Part shown: positions 25,277 to 33,638 of the stretch, one piece after another | How positions within the stretch are numbered: position 1 is the first letter of the stretch | Layout: every line of letters begins with the position of its first letter | Assembly: GCF_010092445.1 (NCBI RefSeq) | Contig: NZ_CP048031.1 | Coordinates: 2,976,001 to 3,040,000 of the forward strand | Origin: Shewanella sp. Arc9-LZ | Lineage (GTDB): Bacteria > Pseudomonadota > Gammaproteobacteria > Enterobacterales > Shewanellaceae | DNA: 64,000 nucleotides | Direction: 5' to 3' | Program-made: the position numbers and the translations under genes | The notes under the pieces: generated by a model | Database searches by the model: none | What the model saw: the letters and a program-made list of their open reading frames with translations, nothing else | What the model was told of the DNA's origin: nothing

Positions 25277-25969
25277 TCAACAGCCTTTACTAAACGCTCT
25301 ACTGTTGTCCATCTTGGTCACAACCGCACCAAAGTGAGGCGCACCATCGTTGTTCACTGCGGTGTTTAGTGATTTTGACTTACCATGATGCTGAGTCACA
25401 ATAGCAATAATTTGCGCTGACATTTGAGCTAATGACAAACCTTTTTGCATCGCTTGTTGTTGAATAATCTGGTGCGCTTTGGTTTCATCGAACCCTTGCT
25501 GCATAACGATAAGCTTGGCCTGACTAAGTAGTTTTATACTGCGGATTTCATCATCCAGTTTCTTAAATTCGGCGAGTGTTTTACTCGCAGCATTAAAACG
25601 TGCTTGGGCCAAACTAATGACACTGGTTAAACGATTAACACTTAACATCTCAGGAATAAAAGTGATGCGACCGCAATCAAGTAACTCGGTTAATGCTGTC
25701 TGCTGCCATGTTTTGGCATTGACAACTATCACCATTGGCTTACTGGTTAATGTACGCTGAATAAGTCCTTGGATTTGAGCGTGCAATGTGTCGGTTAATA
25801 TCAACAAGGTATCAAATGTTTGTTGATGTAATCGTTGCTCAATTTGGCTCACAGAAGTTAACACCGTGACATGTCCAAACGCTGCCAAACAAGCTTGGTA
25901 CTTTACAACTTCACAATCGACCACTGGCACAGCTGAAAAACTCAGGTCACAAAAAATTAAACTGCGCAT
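25277..25969 (-). CDS. NasT-like ANTAR-domain regulator
   Basis: A 230-residue protein with a receiver-like domain and a C-terminal ANTAR RNA-binding domain (AKLIVMQQGFDETKAHQIIQQQAMQKGLSLAQMSAQII). NasT proteins promote transcription of nas genes by antitermination in leader RNA. The N-terminal domain has no evident phosphorylation pocket. A 40-residue tail follows the ANTAR domain. The ATG at 25969 has GAGGAG 7 nt upstream and overlaps the end of the TrpD2-like gene by 13 bp. No nasS gene lies nearby. Confidence 0.85.
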   Translation of the reverse strand: MRSLIFCDLSFSAVPVVDCEVVKYQACLAAFGHVTVLTSVSQIEQRLHQQTFDTLLILTDTLHAQIQGLIQRTLTSKPMVIVVNAKTWQQTALTELLDCGRITFIPEMLSVNRLTSVISLAQARFNAASKTLAEFKKLDDEIRSIKLLSQAKLIVMQQGFDETKAHQIIQQQAMQKGLSLAQMSAQIIAIVTQHHGKSKSLNTAVNNDGAPHFGAVVTKMDNSRAFSKGC

Positions 25970-27177
25970 AACCACTCCTCGTTCAGCCATTTGGCTAATG
26001 GATTGTCTGTTGAACTGAAGCGGTTTGCCCAACATTGTTGACTCAAGTAAACGGCTTGCTCCGCTGCCATAATCTTCTGTGAATTTGATTTTTGTGAAAT
26101 TGATTCTGGTGAAATTGATTCCTGTGGAATAATCGCTGTATTTAATTTGTGGTTAAGTAATAACAATACTGCAGCCAACGTTGCCGTCATACTGCTAAGC
26201 GCCTGCTCAATCATGGTGCGCGACATTAATGATGTCAGCGCATCAGCAGAAAAAGGCTCTTTTTCGCGCCATAACAGCGCAAGAATGTCGCTAGATAATT
26301 CAGCTTGACCCACTTTTGCACCAGAAAAGCCTTCTAATAACGTAGGGATAGATAAGCTCGATACCGCTATATTATCTGTCTGTCCGTTGACGACAGTTAT
26401 CGTGGTAGCCACTCTTGGATTACACTCGGTTTCACCTTGTAAGCCTTTAAAAATAGCCACACTGCCGGCGTGATATTCGCTTTTCTCAAATAAAATTTCG
26501 CATATTCCTTGGTGTACCGCATCTAACCCAGGGTGAAAATAACTGCGAAGGCTTATTGGTGCATTAGTTGGGTTCATGCAACGCGCTGCGGTTTGAATCA
26601 AACTGCGTAGACCTAATTCTTGATGTAATTGACGACACTCATCTAACACTGGTGCTAAGTCACCCGCTCGGACATAAACAATATTATCTGACTGTAATGC
26701 CACTTTGGCCATTTGTGATGATGTACAACACGCAATATTAAGTGATGCTAAACATGATTCAACATGACGGCGATGAGGTAACGCTTGGCTGTCACCGTGT
26801 AACATCACCCGAACACCTTGTTTCGCTAATAACTTAGCAACGAGTAGAAGCCAAGGTAACTGCTCGCGCTTGCCCGCATATACTGGCCAATCGATATCTA
26901 CTGCCAGCGAATGCCAACCTTTATCGACAGTGCGACGTAAGCCCGCCACCATCCCTGCTATTTCTTCAGTCGTTTCACCGCGCACGCGCATGAGCATCAT
27001 GGCACTGGCCATTTGCACACGCGATACTTTTCCTTTGGCAAAACCTTCAAGCAGCAAACATGCCTCATCAAACGTTAATGCACGTGAGCCTTTTTCGCCC
27101 TTACCTAATGCTTTTATCAGCAAACGAAAGTCAAACTCATCCACGGATGTCAGCGTTAACTCACCAATTTTAGGCAT
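25957..27177 (-). CDS. TrpD2/YbiB-like glycosyltransferase family 3 protein
   Basis: A 406-residue relative of anthranilate phosphoribosyltransferase (TrpD2/YbiB branch): an N-terminal helical domain (LTFDEACLLLEGFAKGKVSRVQMASAMMLMRVRGETTEEIAG) and an alpha/beta domain with VMLHGDSQALPHRRHVE. YbiB of E. coli binds nucleic acids rather than making tryptophan. The C-terminal region has a degenerate ESISPESISQKSNSQK repeat. It overlaps cobA and nasT at its two ends, so it is co-translated with nas genes; its role is unknown. Confidence 0.75.
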   Translation of the reverse strand: MPKIGELTLTSVDEFDFRLLIKALGKGEKGSRALTFDEACLLLEGFAKGKVSRVQMASAMMLMRVRGETTEEIAGMVAGLRRTVDKGWHSLAVDIDWPVYAGKREQLPWLLLVAKLLAKQGVRVMLHGDSQALPHRRHVESCLASLNIACCTSSQMAKVALQSDNIVYVRAGDLAPVLDECRQLHQELGLRSLIQTAARCMNPTNAPISLRSYFHPGLDAVHQGICEILFEKSEYHAGSVAIFKGLQGETECNPRVATTITVVNGQTDNIAVSSLSIPTLLEGFSGAKVGQAELSSDILALLWREKEPFSADALTSLMSRTMIEQALSSMTATLAAVLLLLNHKLNTAIIPQESISPESISQKSNSQKIMAAEQAVYLSQQCWANRFSSTDNPLAKWLNEEWLCAV

Positions 27178-28054
27178 ATAAAGCCTCACGCCCATATTCA
27201 AATGAGGTTTGTGTTGCAGCGACATCAATATCGGCAAGCAAAGCATTCAGCTGTTGACCAACAGACACCACTTCACCAATGATGATTAACGTCGGCCCAG
27301 AGTCTTTAATGGTTAACGCGGCATCGGCCATAGAAGCGACTGTGGCATAAGTAACAATTTGATTCGGTCTTCCACCATTGGTAACAAATGCTACCGGCAG
27401 ATTAGCGGCACTTTGAGCATCGAGTAATCCAATTGAAATGCTTGCCGCTTGTTCTTTACCCATATAAAACACCAAGGTTGATTGCGCTGCTAATAATGCT
27501 TGCCACTGCGTAGGTGCATTTGCATTATCGGCATCGGTCATTTTGGTGCCGGTGATCAGCGTAACACTGCGAGCCATACCACGATACGTTAATGGAATTC
27601 CGGTACTTGATGCACAACCTAACGCCGCGGTAACACCAGCAATAAATTGCGAACGGATACCATTTTGTGCAAGGTAAAGTGCTTCTTCTGCACCTCTACC
27701 AAAAATATGCGGATCGCCGCCCTTTAATCGCACCACTTTTAATCCTTGCTGCGCTAATGTCAGCAATAAGGCATTAATGTCGTCTTGCTTTTTACTCTGC
27801 TGACCACAGCGTTTACCCACAAAATGACGCTGACAAGTTGGCGTCACTAACGTCAAAATGTCACTACTGACCAGACTGTCGAACACCAACGCCTCAGCTT
27901 GTGCAACAATTCTAGCGGCCTTGAGCGTCATTAACTCTAATTGACCACAACCCGCACCGACAATAGCCACATCACCCGCGTGTAATTCATTCGCCGCATG
28001 TCCTAAAGTACTTATAGGTTGACGACCTTTTATCATTGCTTCTACGGTATTCAT
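27170..28054 (-). CDS. cobA: uroporphyrinogen-III C-methyltransferase CobA
   Basis: SUMT makes precorrin-2, the precursor of siroheme needed by NirB. The 294-residue product carries VAIVGAGCGQLELMTLKAARI at the SAM site, RLKGGDPHIFGRGAEE, and GIPLTYRGMARSVTLITGT. It has no CysG-type dehydrogenase/ferrochelatase domain. The start shares a base with the nasA stop (TAATG). Confidence 0.94.
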   Translation of the reverse strand: MNTVEAMIKGRQPISTLGHAANELHAGDVAIVGAGCGQLELMTLKAARIVAQAEALVFDSLVSSDILTLVTPTCQRHFVGKRCGQQSKKQDDINALLLTLAQQGLKVVRLKGGDPHIFGRGAEEALYLAQNGIRSQFIAGVTAALGCASSTGIPLTYRGMARSVTLITGTKMTDADNANAPTQWQALLAAQSTLVFYMGKEQAASISIGLLDAQSAANLPVAFVTNGGRPNQIVTYATVASMADAALTIKDSGPTLIIIGEVVSVGQQLNALLADIDVAATQTSFEYGREALYA

Positions 28055-30858
28055 TAGGCTACGTCCTCTGCTACTGATTGTTGATCTTCAATGCCGGAAT
28101 AAGATAAGGCGTCTTGCCAACTTTGCTTGGCACACTGTTTAACTTCACTATGACAACTGCCACATTGACGGCCGCAACCGAGTAATAACTGGGTGCTATC
28201 TAACGCCTGCTCAAAACTGATATTCGCTAAACCGTCACTCATCACTTGGTCGTTAAATTGTTGATTGATTTCGTCGTTAATGTTCGCTTCGGTTACCCCT
28301 GTACAAGCGCAGATTAACGGACTATTTCCGGCTTTTATTTGCTGATGTAGCTGCTTAATTAACTGTTTATCGACAGGCTTACCAATAAAATCATTCATCT
28401 GATATAGGGCCACATTGACTTGAGTATGAGACAAGACTTTTAATGCTTTAAGTAATCCTTTATCCATATTGCATTGGATATATAAAGGCTGGCCATCTAC
28501 CGTTAAAGTCCACTTAAGTGAATGCACCGTCGCTTGATACGCAAAGCCGTCGTCGGTATCCGTAAAACCGATGTGATGACACACTCCGTTCTCTAGCGTT
28601 TGTGCAACTTGCCAACATAGCCCGTGAGCAGAAGAGTCGTGTTGACCAAAAACCACCCCTTGCAGCGCAAGTTCAACAGGGGTTAATGTCACGGGTTGAC
28701 ACTTAAACCCAGGTTGTTTTGATATTGGGTCGACGCGAGCATCTAATGCTTGATTCACGCCTTTTGTCAGCGAAAACTGTGCAGACCAATGCATTGACAT
28801 CAAAGCCATATTTGTCGGTATGTCATCATCGACAACAGCGCGAGCCATCGTGAATGAGGCGTGGGTAAAAAGGTCGGGGGTAGCGGTCTCTGTGGAGTAT
28901 TGTTCAATTTGATTTTGAATAGCTTCAATGCGGACCAAGCCACCTTCGGTTAAAGAGAATGCATTGAGTTGTGATGAATGCAGGTGAACGACAGGCTCAG
29001 GAATACTGGCTCGTAAGCTAGCAATATGTCCGGTGCGAGTCATGGTATGCCACTGATCTCGGCTGCGGCCAGTGTTTAATAACAAGGTGTTACTCGGTAA
29101 TGATTGTTGCGGAACACTAACAACCGCAGGCGCAACAAACTGAGCTTTACCCGTCGCGGTAGCAAACTCTCCCTGGCTAAAAACTCGCACGTTTTGTTGA
29201 CCAATTTGTGTCGCCAAAGCAATGGGCCATTGTGTCGGTGCTAGTGCATCATATTGCGCTTTGGATAAATCTGTTAGCCCAGTGAGATCAAACACCTTAG
29301 TCGGAAAAGCTTGTTTAACTATAGCGGATAAAGCTGCAAACTCGCTAAATACACTGGCATTGTCATCAAAATTAAAACCATCAAAGCCCATTTTGTTCGC
29401 GACTTGGCTAACCGCCCACCAATCAGGTTTAGCTTGGCCTTTGGCTGTGATAAAGCCACGTTGACGCGTAATAGTGCGCTCACTATTAGTGACGGTACCG
29501 CACTTTTCTGACCAGCCTTGAGCTGGGAGTAATACATCAGCAAGTTTGGCGGTATCAGAATCAGGACTGATTTCAGACACCACCACAAAAGGACAATCGG
29601 CTAATGCTTGTGCTATTTTTTCACTGTTGGGCAAAGACACCACAGGATTGGTGCCCATAATCCAAATCGCTTTGATTTTACCTTCGGCAAGGGCATCAAA
29701 CATCTCAACTGCTGCTAAACCTTTTTGATCTGCAACACTGTCAACTTGCCAAAAATCAGCTAATAACTGCTGCTCCGATTGTGAAAACCCCATATGACAC
29801 GCTAACTGAGTGGCTAACCCACCGACCTCACGGCCGCCCATGGCATTGGGCTGCCCTGTTAACGAAAAGAATCCACAACCAGCTTGACCGATGTGTCCTA
29901 ACGCGAGGTGACAATTAATCATCGCATTGGTTGCATCGGTGCCAATGGTTGACTGATTAACCCCCTGACAAGATGCCGTAAGTACTTTTTTATTGTTGGC
30001 TACAAGTTGATAGAATTGCGTCAGCTGAGTGACTGAAACACCGACTTGTGTGGCAAGATCGGCTAAATTAATACTTAATTGTTGCGCCTGCAAAACCACG
30101 GTATCAAAGCCTTCTGTGTGTGCGGCAATGTACGCATGGTCGACACAATTTTGATCGGCTAAATAACCGAGTAAACCATGAAATAATGTTAAATCAACGC
30201 CCGGCTTAATGGCTAAATGTAAATCTGCTTGTTTTGCTGTGGCTGTTGATAACGGGTCGATTACCACTAAACGAGCATTATTGATTTTTTTTGCGGCTAA
30301 AATCCGTTGAAAAAGAACGGGATGAGTCCAAGCAGTATTGGCCCCTACAAGCACAATCACATCAGCTTGCTCTAGGTCGTCGTAACAACCAGGTACAACA
30401 TCTTCACCAAAGGCGCGTTGCATCGCACTCACCGCTGACGACATGCATAACCGTGAATTAGTATCGACGTTGGCTGTCTTTAAAAAGCCTTTGGCAAACT
30501 TGTTGGCTACATAATAATCTTCAGTGAGTAATTGCCCTGATAGATAAAGCGCAACAGAGTCTGGGCCGTGCTCAGCAATGGTTTGTGCAAATGTATCGGC
30601 AATCAAGGTGCTAGCACGGTCCCAATCAAGTGGCATACCAGATCGTAGTTTAGGGTAACGCAGTACATTCGGTTGGGCTAAACTGTCGAGTAAGCGTTCG
30701 CCTTTGGCACATAAATGACCGTAGTTAGCCGGATGCATGTTATCGCCGACTAATTCTAAATCTACAGCATCGATATCGGTCCAATCCGCTTTATTTGAAG
30801 ACACGCTAATGCCGCATCCGACACCACAATAAGCACAACTAGATTGGATTGCTGACAT
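28054..30858 (-). CDS. nasA: assimilatory nitrate reductase catalytic subunit NasA
   Basis: A cytoplasmic Mo-bisMGD nitrate reductase of 934 aa. The N-terminal [4Fe-4S] motif is CAYCGVGCGISV ... GHLCAKG; the molybdopterin domain includes LYLSGQLLTEDYYVANKF and SLTGQPNAMGGREVGG; a C-terminal BFD-like [2Fe-2S] domain has CACTGVTEANINDEI ... CGRQCGSCHSEV, which probably accepts electrons from a reductase not in this window. First gene of nasA-cobA-trpD2-like-nasT, under a sigma-54 promoter. Confidence 0.94.
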   Translation of the reverse strand: MSAIQSSCAYCGVGCGISVSSNKADWTDIDAVDLELVGDNMHPANYGHLCAKGERLLDSLAQPNVLRYPKLRSGMPLDWDRASTLIADTFAQTIAEHGPDSVALYLSGQLLTEDYYVANKFAKGFLKTANVDTNSRLCMSSAVSAMQRAFGEDVVPGCYDDLEQADVIVLVGANTAWTHPVLFQRILAAKKINNARLVVIDPLSTATAKQADLHLAIKPGVDLTLFHGLLGYLADQNCVDHAYIAAHTEGFDTVVLQAQQLSINLADLATQVGVSVTQLTQFYQLVANNKKVLTASCQGVNQSTIGTDATNAMINCHLALGHIGQAGCGFFSLTGQPNAMGGREVGGLATQLACHMGFSQSEQQLLADFWQVDSVADQKGLAAVEMFDALAEGKIKAIWIMGTNPVVSLPNSEKIAQALADCPFVVVSEISPDSDTAKLADVLLPAQGWSEKCGTVTNSERTITRQRGFITAKGQAKPDWWAVSQVANKMGFDGFNFDDNASVFSEFAALSAIVKQAFPTKVFDLTGLTDLSKAQYDALAPTQWPIALATQIGQQNVRVFSQGEFATATGKAQFVAPAVVSVPQQSLPSNTLLLNTGRSRDQWHTMTRTGHIASLRASIPEPVVHLHSSQLNAFSLTEGGLVRIEAIQNQIEQYSTETATPDLFTHASFTMARAVVDDDIPTNMALMSMHWSAQFSLTKGVNQALDARVDPISKQPGFKCQPVTLTPVELALQGVVFGQHDSSAHGLCWQVAQTLENGVCHHIGFTDTDDGFAYQATVHSLKWTLTVDGQPLYIQCNMDKGLLKALKVLSHTQVNVALYQMNDFIGKPVDKQLIKQLHQQIKAGNSPLICACTGVTEANINDEINQQFNDQVMSDGLANISFEQALDSTQLLLGCGRQCGSCHSEVKQCAKQSWQDALSYSGIEDQQSVAEDVA

Positions 30859-30899
30859 ACATCTACCCTTTCACATTAACGATTACATAATTGAAATAC

Positions 30900-30915
30900 T
30901 GCGAAAGATGTGCCA
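30900..30915 (-). promoter_or_regulatory. sigma-54 promoter of the nasA operon
   Basis: Minus-strand TGGCACATCTTTCGCA has a perfect -24 box and one mismatch in the -12 box at correct spacing. The predicted start (near 30890) leaves only about 30 nt of leader before the nasA ATG, too short for a NasT-type antitermination leader. Confidence 0.83.
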
Positions 30916-30948
30916 AAAAAATAACTTACTGATTTACAATAGAAATAG

Positions 30949-30966
30949 AAAATACCTAGGTATTTT
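30949..30966. promoter_or_regulatory. 18-bp perfect palindrome upstream of the nasA promoter
   Basis: AAAATACCTAGGTATTTT is a perfect palindrome about 35 bp upstream of the -24 box. A related pair of half sites, ATACCT-N6-AGGTAT, lies at 31044-31061. This looks like a dimeric-protein operator; the protein is unknown. Confidence 0.6.
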
Positions 30967-30979
30967 AAAACAACATTTG

Positions 30980-31018
30980 TGCAACAAAAGTGCGCAGCCT
31001 GCGCCCTTATGTTGCGCA
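30980..31018 (-). promoter_or_regulatory. putative NtrC enhancer sites for nasA
   Basis: Two near-adjacent imperfect palindromes with TGC...GCA ends: TGCGCACTTTTGTTGCA (17 bp, like the NtrC consensus length) and TGCGCAACATAAGGGCGCA (19 bp). They lie 65-118 bp upstream of the sigma-54 promoter, a suitable distance for enhancer binding. The assignment to NtrC is inference. Confidence 0.5.
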
Positions 31019-31324
31019 TCTACTTGAAAATAAAAGAATTTAAATACCTAAAAAGAGGTATGCCACTGCAAGTGAAAACGTTTTATATATGTGTTTCACT
31101 CAGCCTCATGATTTTCTAACTTGACGAATTAACGTTAAGTGATGAATTTCTTCAAAGCATGTTAAAGGTTGAGGAGAGACAATTAATACACGAGGGTGAG
31201 ATATTTTATTAGACTGACTAAAATTCGCTGCATCATCTAATAAGAGCAAGTTTGTATACAAATTGATTCAATTGACTAGTGCACTTTATGCGGAAGATCG
31301 TAAAGAATGATGGGGATATTAAAA

Positions 31325-31352
31325 CAAAATACCGACATTACGTCGGTATTTT
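31325..31352 (-). terminator. terminator after cctA
   Basis: On the minus strand the stem ATACCGAC / GTCGGTAT with loop GTAAT is followed by TTTTGTTTT, just after the cytochrome gene. Confidence 0.85.
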
Positions 31353-31369
31353 TCAGCTACTAAAATACT

Positions 31370-31705
31370 TTATTTAGCAACACGGCCATCATCGTGGCAT
31401 GTATCACATGTTGGCATTTCGCCTACTTTAGCTTCATGTGGTGCATGACAATCTGCGCACATTAAAATACCATCATGCGGCTTATGGTTATCATCCATTT
31501 CGGCAAGTGTACCATGGCAACTTTGACATTGTTCAAATTCATAAGCGCCATCTTTTGATGGTTCGCCATCAGCGTGACAGTTTTCACAGCCACCCATTTC
31601 AACGTGAAACTCTGCGAGGGTCTCATCAGCAGCAAATGATGCAGAAGACATCATCATTACCGCGAAACCAGCCGCAAACAATGCACTCAGTAGTTTATTG
31701 CTCAC
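31370..31705 (-). CDS. cctA: small tetraheme cytochrome c (CctA/STC)
   Basis: A periplasmic electron carrier that in Shewanella shuttles electrons between inner-membrane CymA and terminal reductases (family knowledge). The signal peptide ends SASFAADE; the mature part has four CxxCH heme sites (CENCH, CQSCH, CADCH, CDTCH) in about 86 residues, matching the known small tetraheme cytochrome. The start is GTG with GGAGG 8 nt upstream. Monocistronic, with its own terminator. Confidence 0.93.
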   Translation of the reverse strand: MSNKLLSALFAAGFAVMMMSSASFAADETLAEFHVEMGGCENCHADGEPSKDGAYEFEQCQSCHGTLAEMDDNHKPHDGILMCADCHAPHEAKVGEMPTCDTCHDDGRVAK

Positions 31706-32042
31706 TATTCATTCCTCCAATTTTAGTGTGTGTCCGCATTCTTTTATCTGACACGGATCATCACACTGCAGCACGACACTTTGCTTAAGGGTTATTTAAC
31801 AACTTTGTTTATAGACCGTTTATCAAAAAATTTATAAACAATCTCAAATTGACTGACAATATAAACGTAGTTAATCAATCCACTTTAAGCAAAATTAATT
31901 TAGATTAAACAATAATAGCAGCGATAATTAGATGAAGATGTGCGCTATATCATGTAACTCGATGGTTTTTAGTCAATAAATCAACTTAAGATCAGAAAGC
32001 AGCTAATAAAGCAAAGGCTAATGTTTGTGGATTTGTAGCCAA
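31706..32042. other. intergenic region upstream of cctA
   Basis: About 340 bp with no supported gene. It should hold the cctA promoter. Sequences faintly like CRP (TGTGATGATCCGTGTCA near 31760) and several TTGAT-like words occur, but none is good enough to call. Confidence 0.4.
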
Positions 32043-32070
32043 TAAAAAAGCCCCAATCTATATTGGGGCT
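32043..32070 (-). terminator. terminator after the hydroxyacid dehydrogenase gene
   Basis: Stem agccccaat / attggggct with a 4-nt loop, followed on the minus strand by TTTTTTATT. Confidence 0.88.
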
Positions 32071-32111
32071 ACATTCTCGCAATAATATGTTACAACCAAT
32101 ATGTGATGATA

Positions 32112-32987
32112 TTAACTGCGCGACTTTTCTAAGCGGGCAAGTAAGCTAGAGGTATCCCAGCGATTACCTTTCATTGCTTGAACTTCTGAATAAAACTGAT
32201 CAACTAATGCGGCCACCGGTAAATGGCTACCATTACGACGAGCTTCGTCTAATGCAATACCCAAATCTTTGCGCATCCAATCGATAGCAAACCCGAAATC
32301 ATATTGACCTTGCCACATAGTTTGATAGCGATTTTCCATCTGCCAGCTTTGTGCCGCACCTTTGCTGATCACTTCAATCACTTTTAAGCCATCTAAGCCC
32401 GCACTCTTAGCAAAATGAAGTCCCTCAGCTAGACCTTGCACTACACCAGCAATACAAATTTGATTAACCATTTTAGTCAACTGCCCAGAACCAACTGGCC
32501 CTAACAGTTCAGCGCAGCGGCTGTATGCCGCAATAACAGGTTTAACGGTATCAAAATGAGTCTGTTCGCCACCCATCATCACGGTTAACGCACCATTTTC
32601 TGCTCCAGCTTGACCACCAGATACAGGCGCATCTAAAAAGGCAATCTGAAGTGGCTCTATGTGCGCAGCAATTTCACGCGCGACATCAGCAGAAGCCGTA
32701 GTATGGTCAACCAAAATAGCACCTGCATGCATACCATGAACAACACCTTGCTCACCTAGTACGACCTGACGTAAGTCATCATCATTACCCACACAGGTAA
32801 AAACAATGTCTTGGCCTTTGGCGGCATCTTTTGGTGTATCGGCCTTCTTACCACCATATTGTTCAACCCACTGAGCCGCTTTAGCCCCTGTACGGTTATA
32901 CACAGTAACGTCATGACCCTGTTTAACCAAATGTCCCGCCATCGGGAACCCCATAACGCCTAAACCAATAAATGCTACCTTGGCCAT
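32112..32987 (-). CDS. beta-hydroxyacid dehydrogenase family NAD(P)-dependent oxidoreductase
   Basis: A 291-residue enzyme of the 3-hydroxyisobutyrate dehydrogenase / tartronate semialdehyde reductase family: Rossmann motif FIGLGVMGFPMAGHLVKQGH, substrate loop DAPVSGGQAGAENGALTVMMGG, catalytic Lys in GQLTKMVNQ, and FAIDWMRKDLGIALDEA. Which small hydroxyacid it uses cannot be told. It lies 13 bp after the thioesterase gene, suggesting a two-gene unit. Confidence 0.88.
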   Translation of the reverse strand: MAKVAFIGLGVMGFPMAGHLVKQGHDVTVYNRTGAKAAQWVEQYGGKKADTPKDAAKGQDIVFTCVGNDDDLRQVVLGEQGVVHGMHAGAILVDHTTASADVAREIAAHIEPLQIAFLDAPVSGGQAGAENGALTVMMGGEQTHFDTVKPVIAAYSRCAELLGPVGSGQLTKMVNQICIAGVVQGLAEGLHFAKSAGLDGLKVIEVISKGAAQSWQMENRYQTMWQGQYDFGFAIDWMRKDLGIALDEARRNGSHLPVAALVDQFYSEVQAMKGNRWDTSSLLARLEKSRS

Positions 32988-33000
32988 GATTTCCCCTTAT

Positions 33001-33489
33001 TTATTCAACTGAAGGTTTAACGTGAGCTTCCATTTCGGCACCGATACGCTTACGCATATCCATTAGTCTCAATGCACTATCACGTAAGCGAACATCATCG
33101 GCAGTAGCTGGTATCCACTCAGGAACCGATGTGGGATGACCTTCATCATCAACGGCTACCATGATAACGATACAGTGTGTCGTCAGATGACGTTCAGACT
33201 CTTTAGGATCGCCCGCCTTTACATCAATCGCAATATGCATAGACGTTGTACCGGTATAAATAACTTTACCAGTCACTTCAACAATATTACCCACATGGAT
33301 AGGCTTAACAAATCGAATGCCGCCAGCATACACAGTAATACAATATTTACCGCTCCAGCCTGCTGCTGCTGCATAAGCGGCTAAATCGATCCATTTCATT
33401 ACTGCACCGCCGTGAACCTTACCGCCAAAATTGACGTCTGCAGGTTCGGCCAAAAAACGTAATGTAAGTTGTCTATCTTTACCGGCCAT
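33001..33489 (-). CDS. acyl-CoA thioesterase, YciA/BFIT-like hotdog
   Basis: A 162-residue hotdog acyl-CoA hydrolase: RFLAEPADVNFGGKVHGGAVMKWIDLAAYAAAAGWSG holds the N...GGxxM catalytic setting, followed by VEVTGKVIYTGTTSMHIAIDV. First gene of the pair with the dehydrogenase. Confidence 0.87.
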   Translation of the reverse strand: MAGKDRQLTLRFLAEPADVNFGGKVHGGAVMKWIDLAAYAAAAGWSGKYCITVYAGGIRFVKPIHVGNIVEVTGKVIYTGTTSMHIAIDVKAGDPKESERHLTTHCIVIMVAVDDEGHPTSVPEWIPATADDVRLRDSALRLMDMRKRIGAEMEAHVKPSVE

Positions 33490-33594
33490 AATAGATCCTA
33501 TTAGATATATGTCATTACTTGTCAGTCTACGCTAAATCATCATTTAGCGGGAATTGATAAATACTAATGTGACAAAAAAACAAACCAAATAAAT

Positions 33595-33622
33595 AAAAAA
33601 GGGAAGATTTTCATCTTCCCTT
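33595..33622 (-). terminator. terminator after fabF
   Basis: Ten-bp stem aagggaagat / atcttccctt with tetraloop, followed by TTTTTT on the minus strand. Confidence 0.9.
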
Positions 33623-33638
33623 ATTGGCATTAACTCGA

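Noticed and set aside
31750..31775. Possible CRP site upstream of cctA (TGTGATGATCCGTGTCA)
   Set aside because: The second half site does not fit TCACA.
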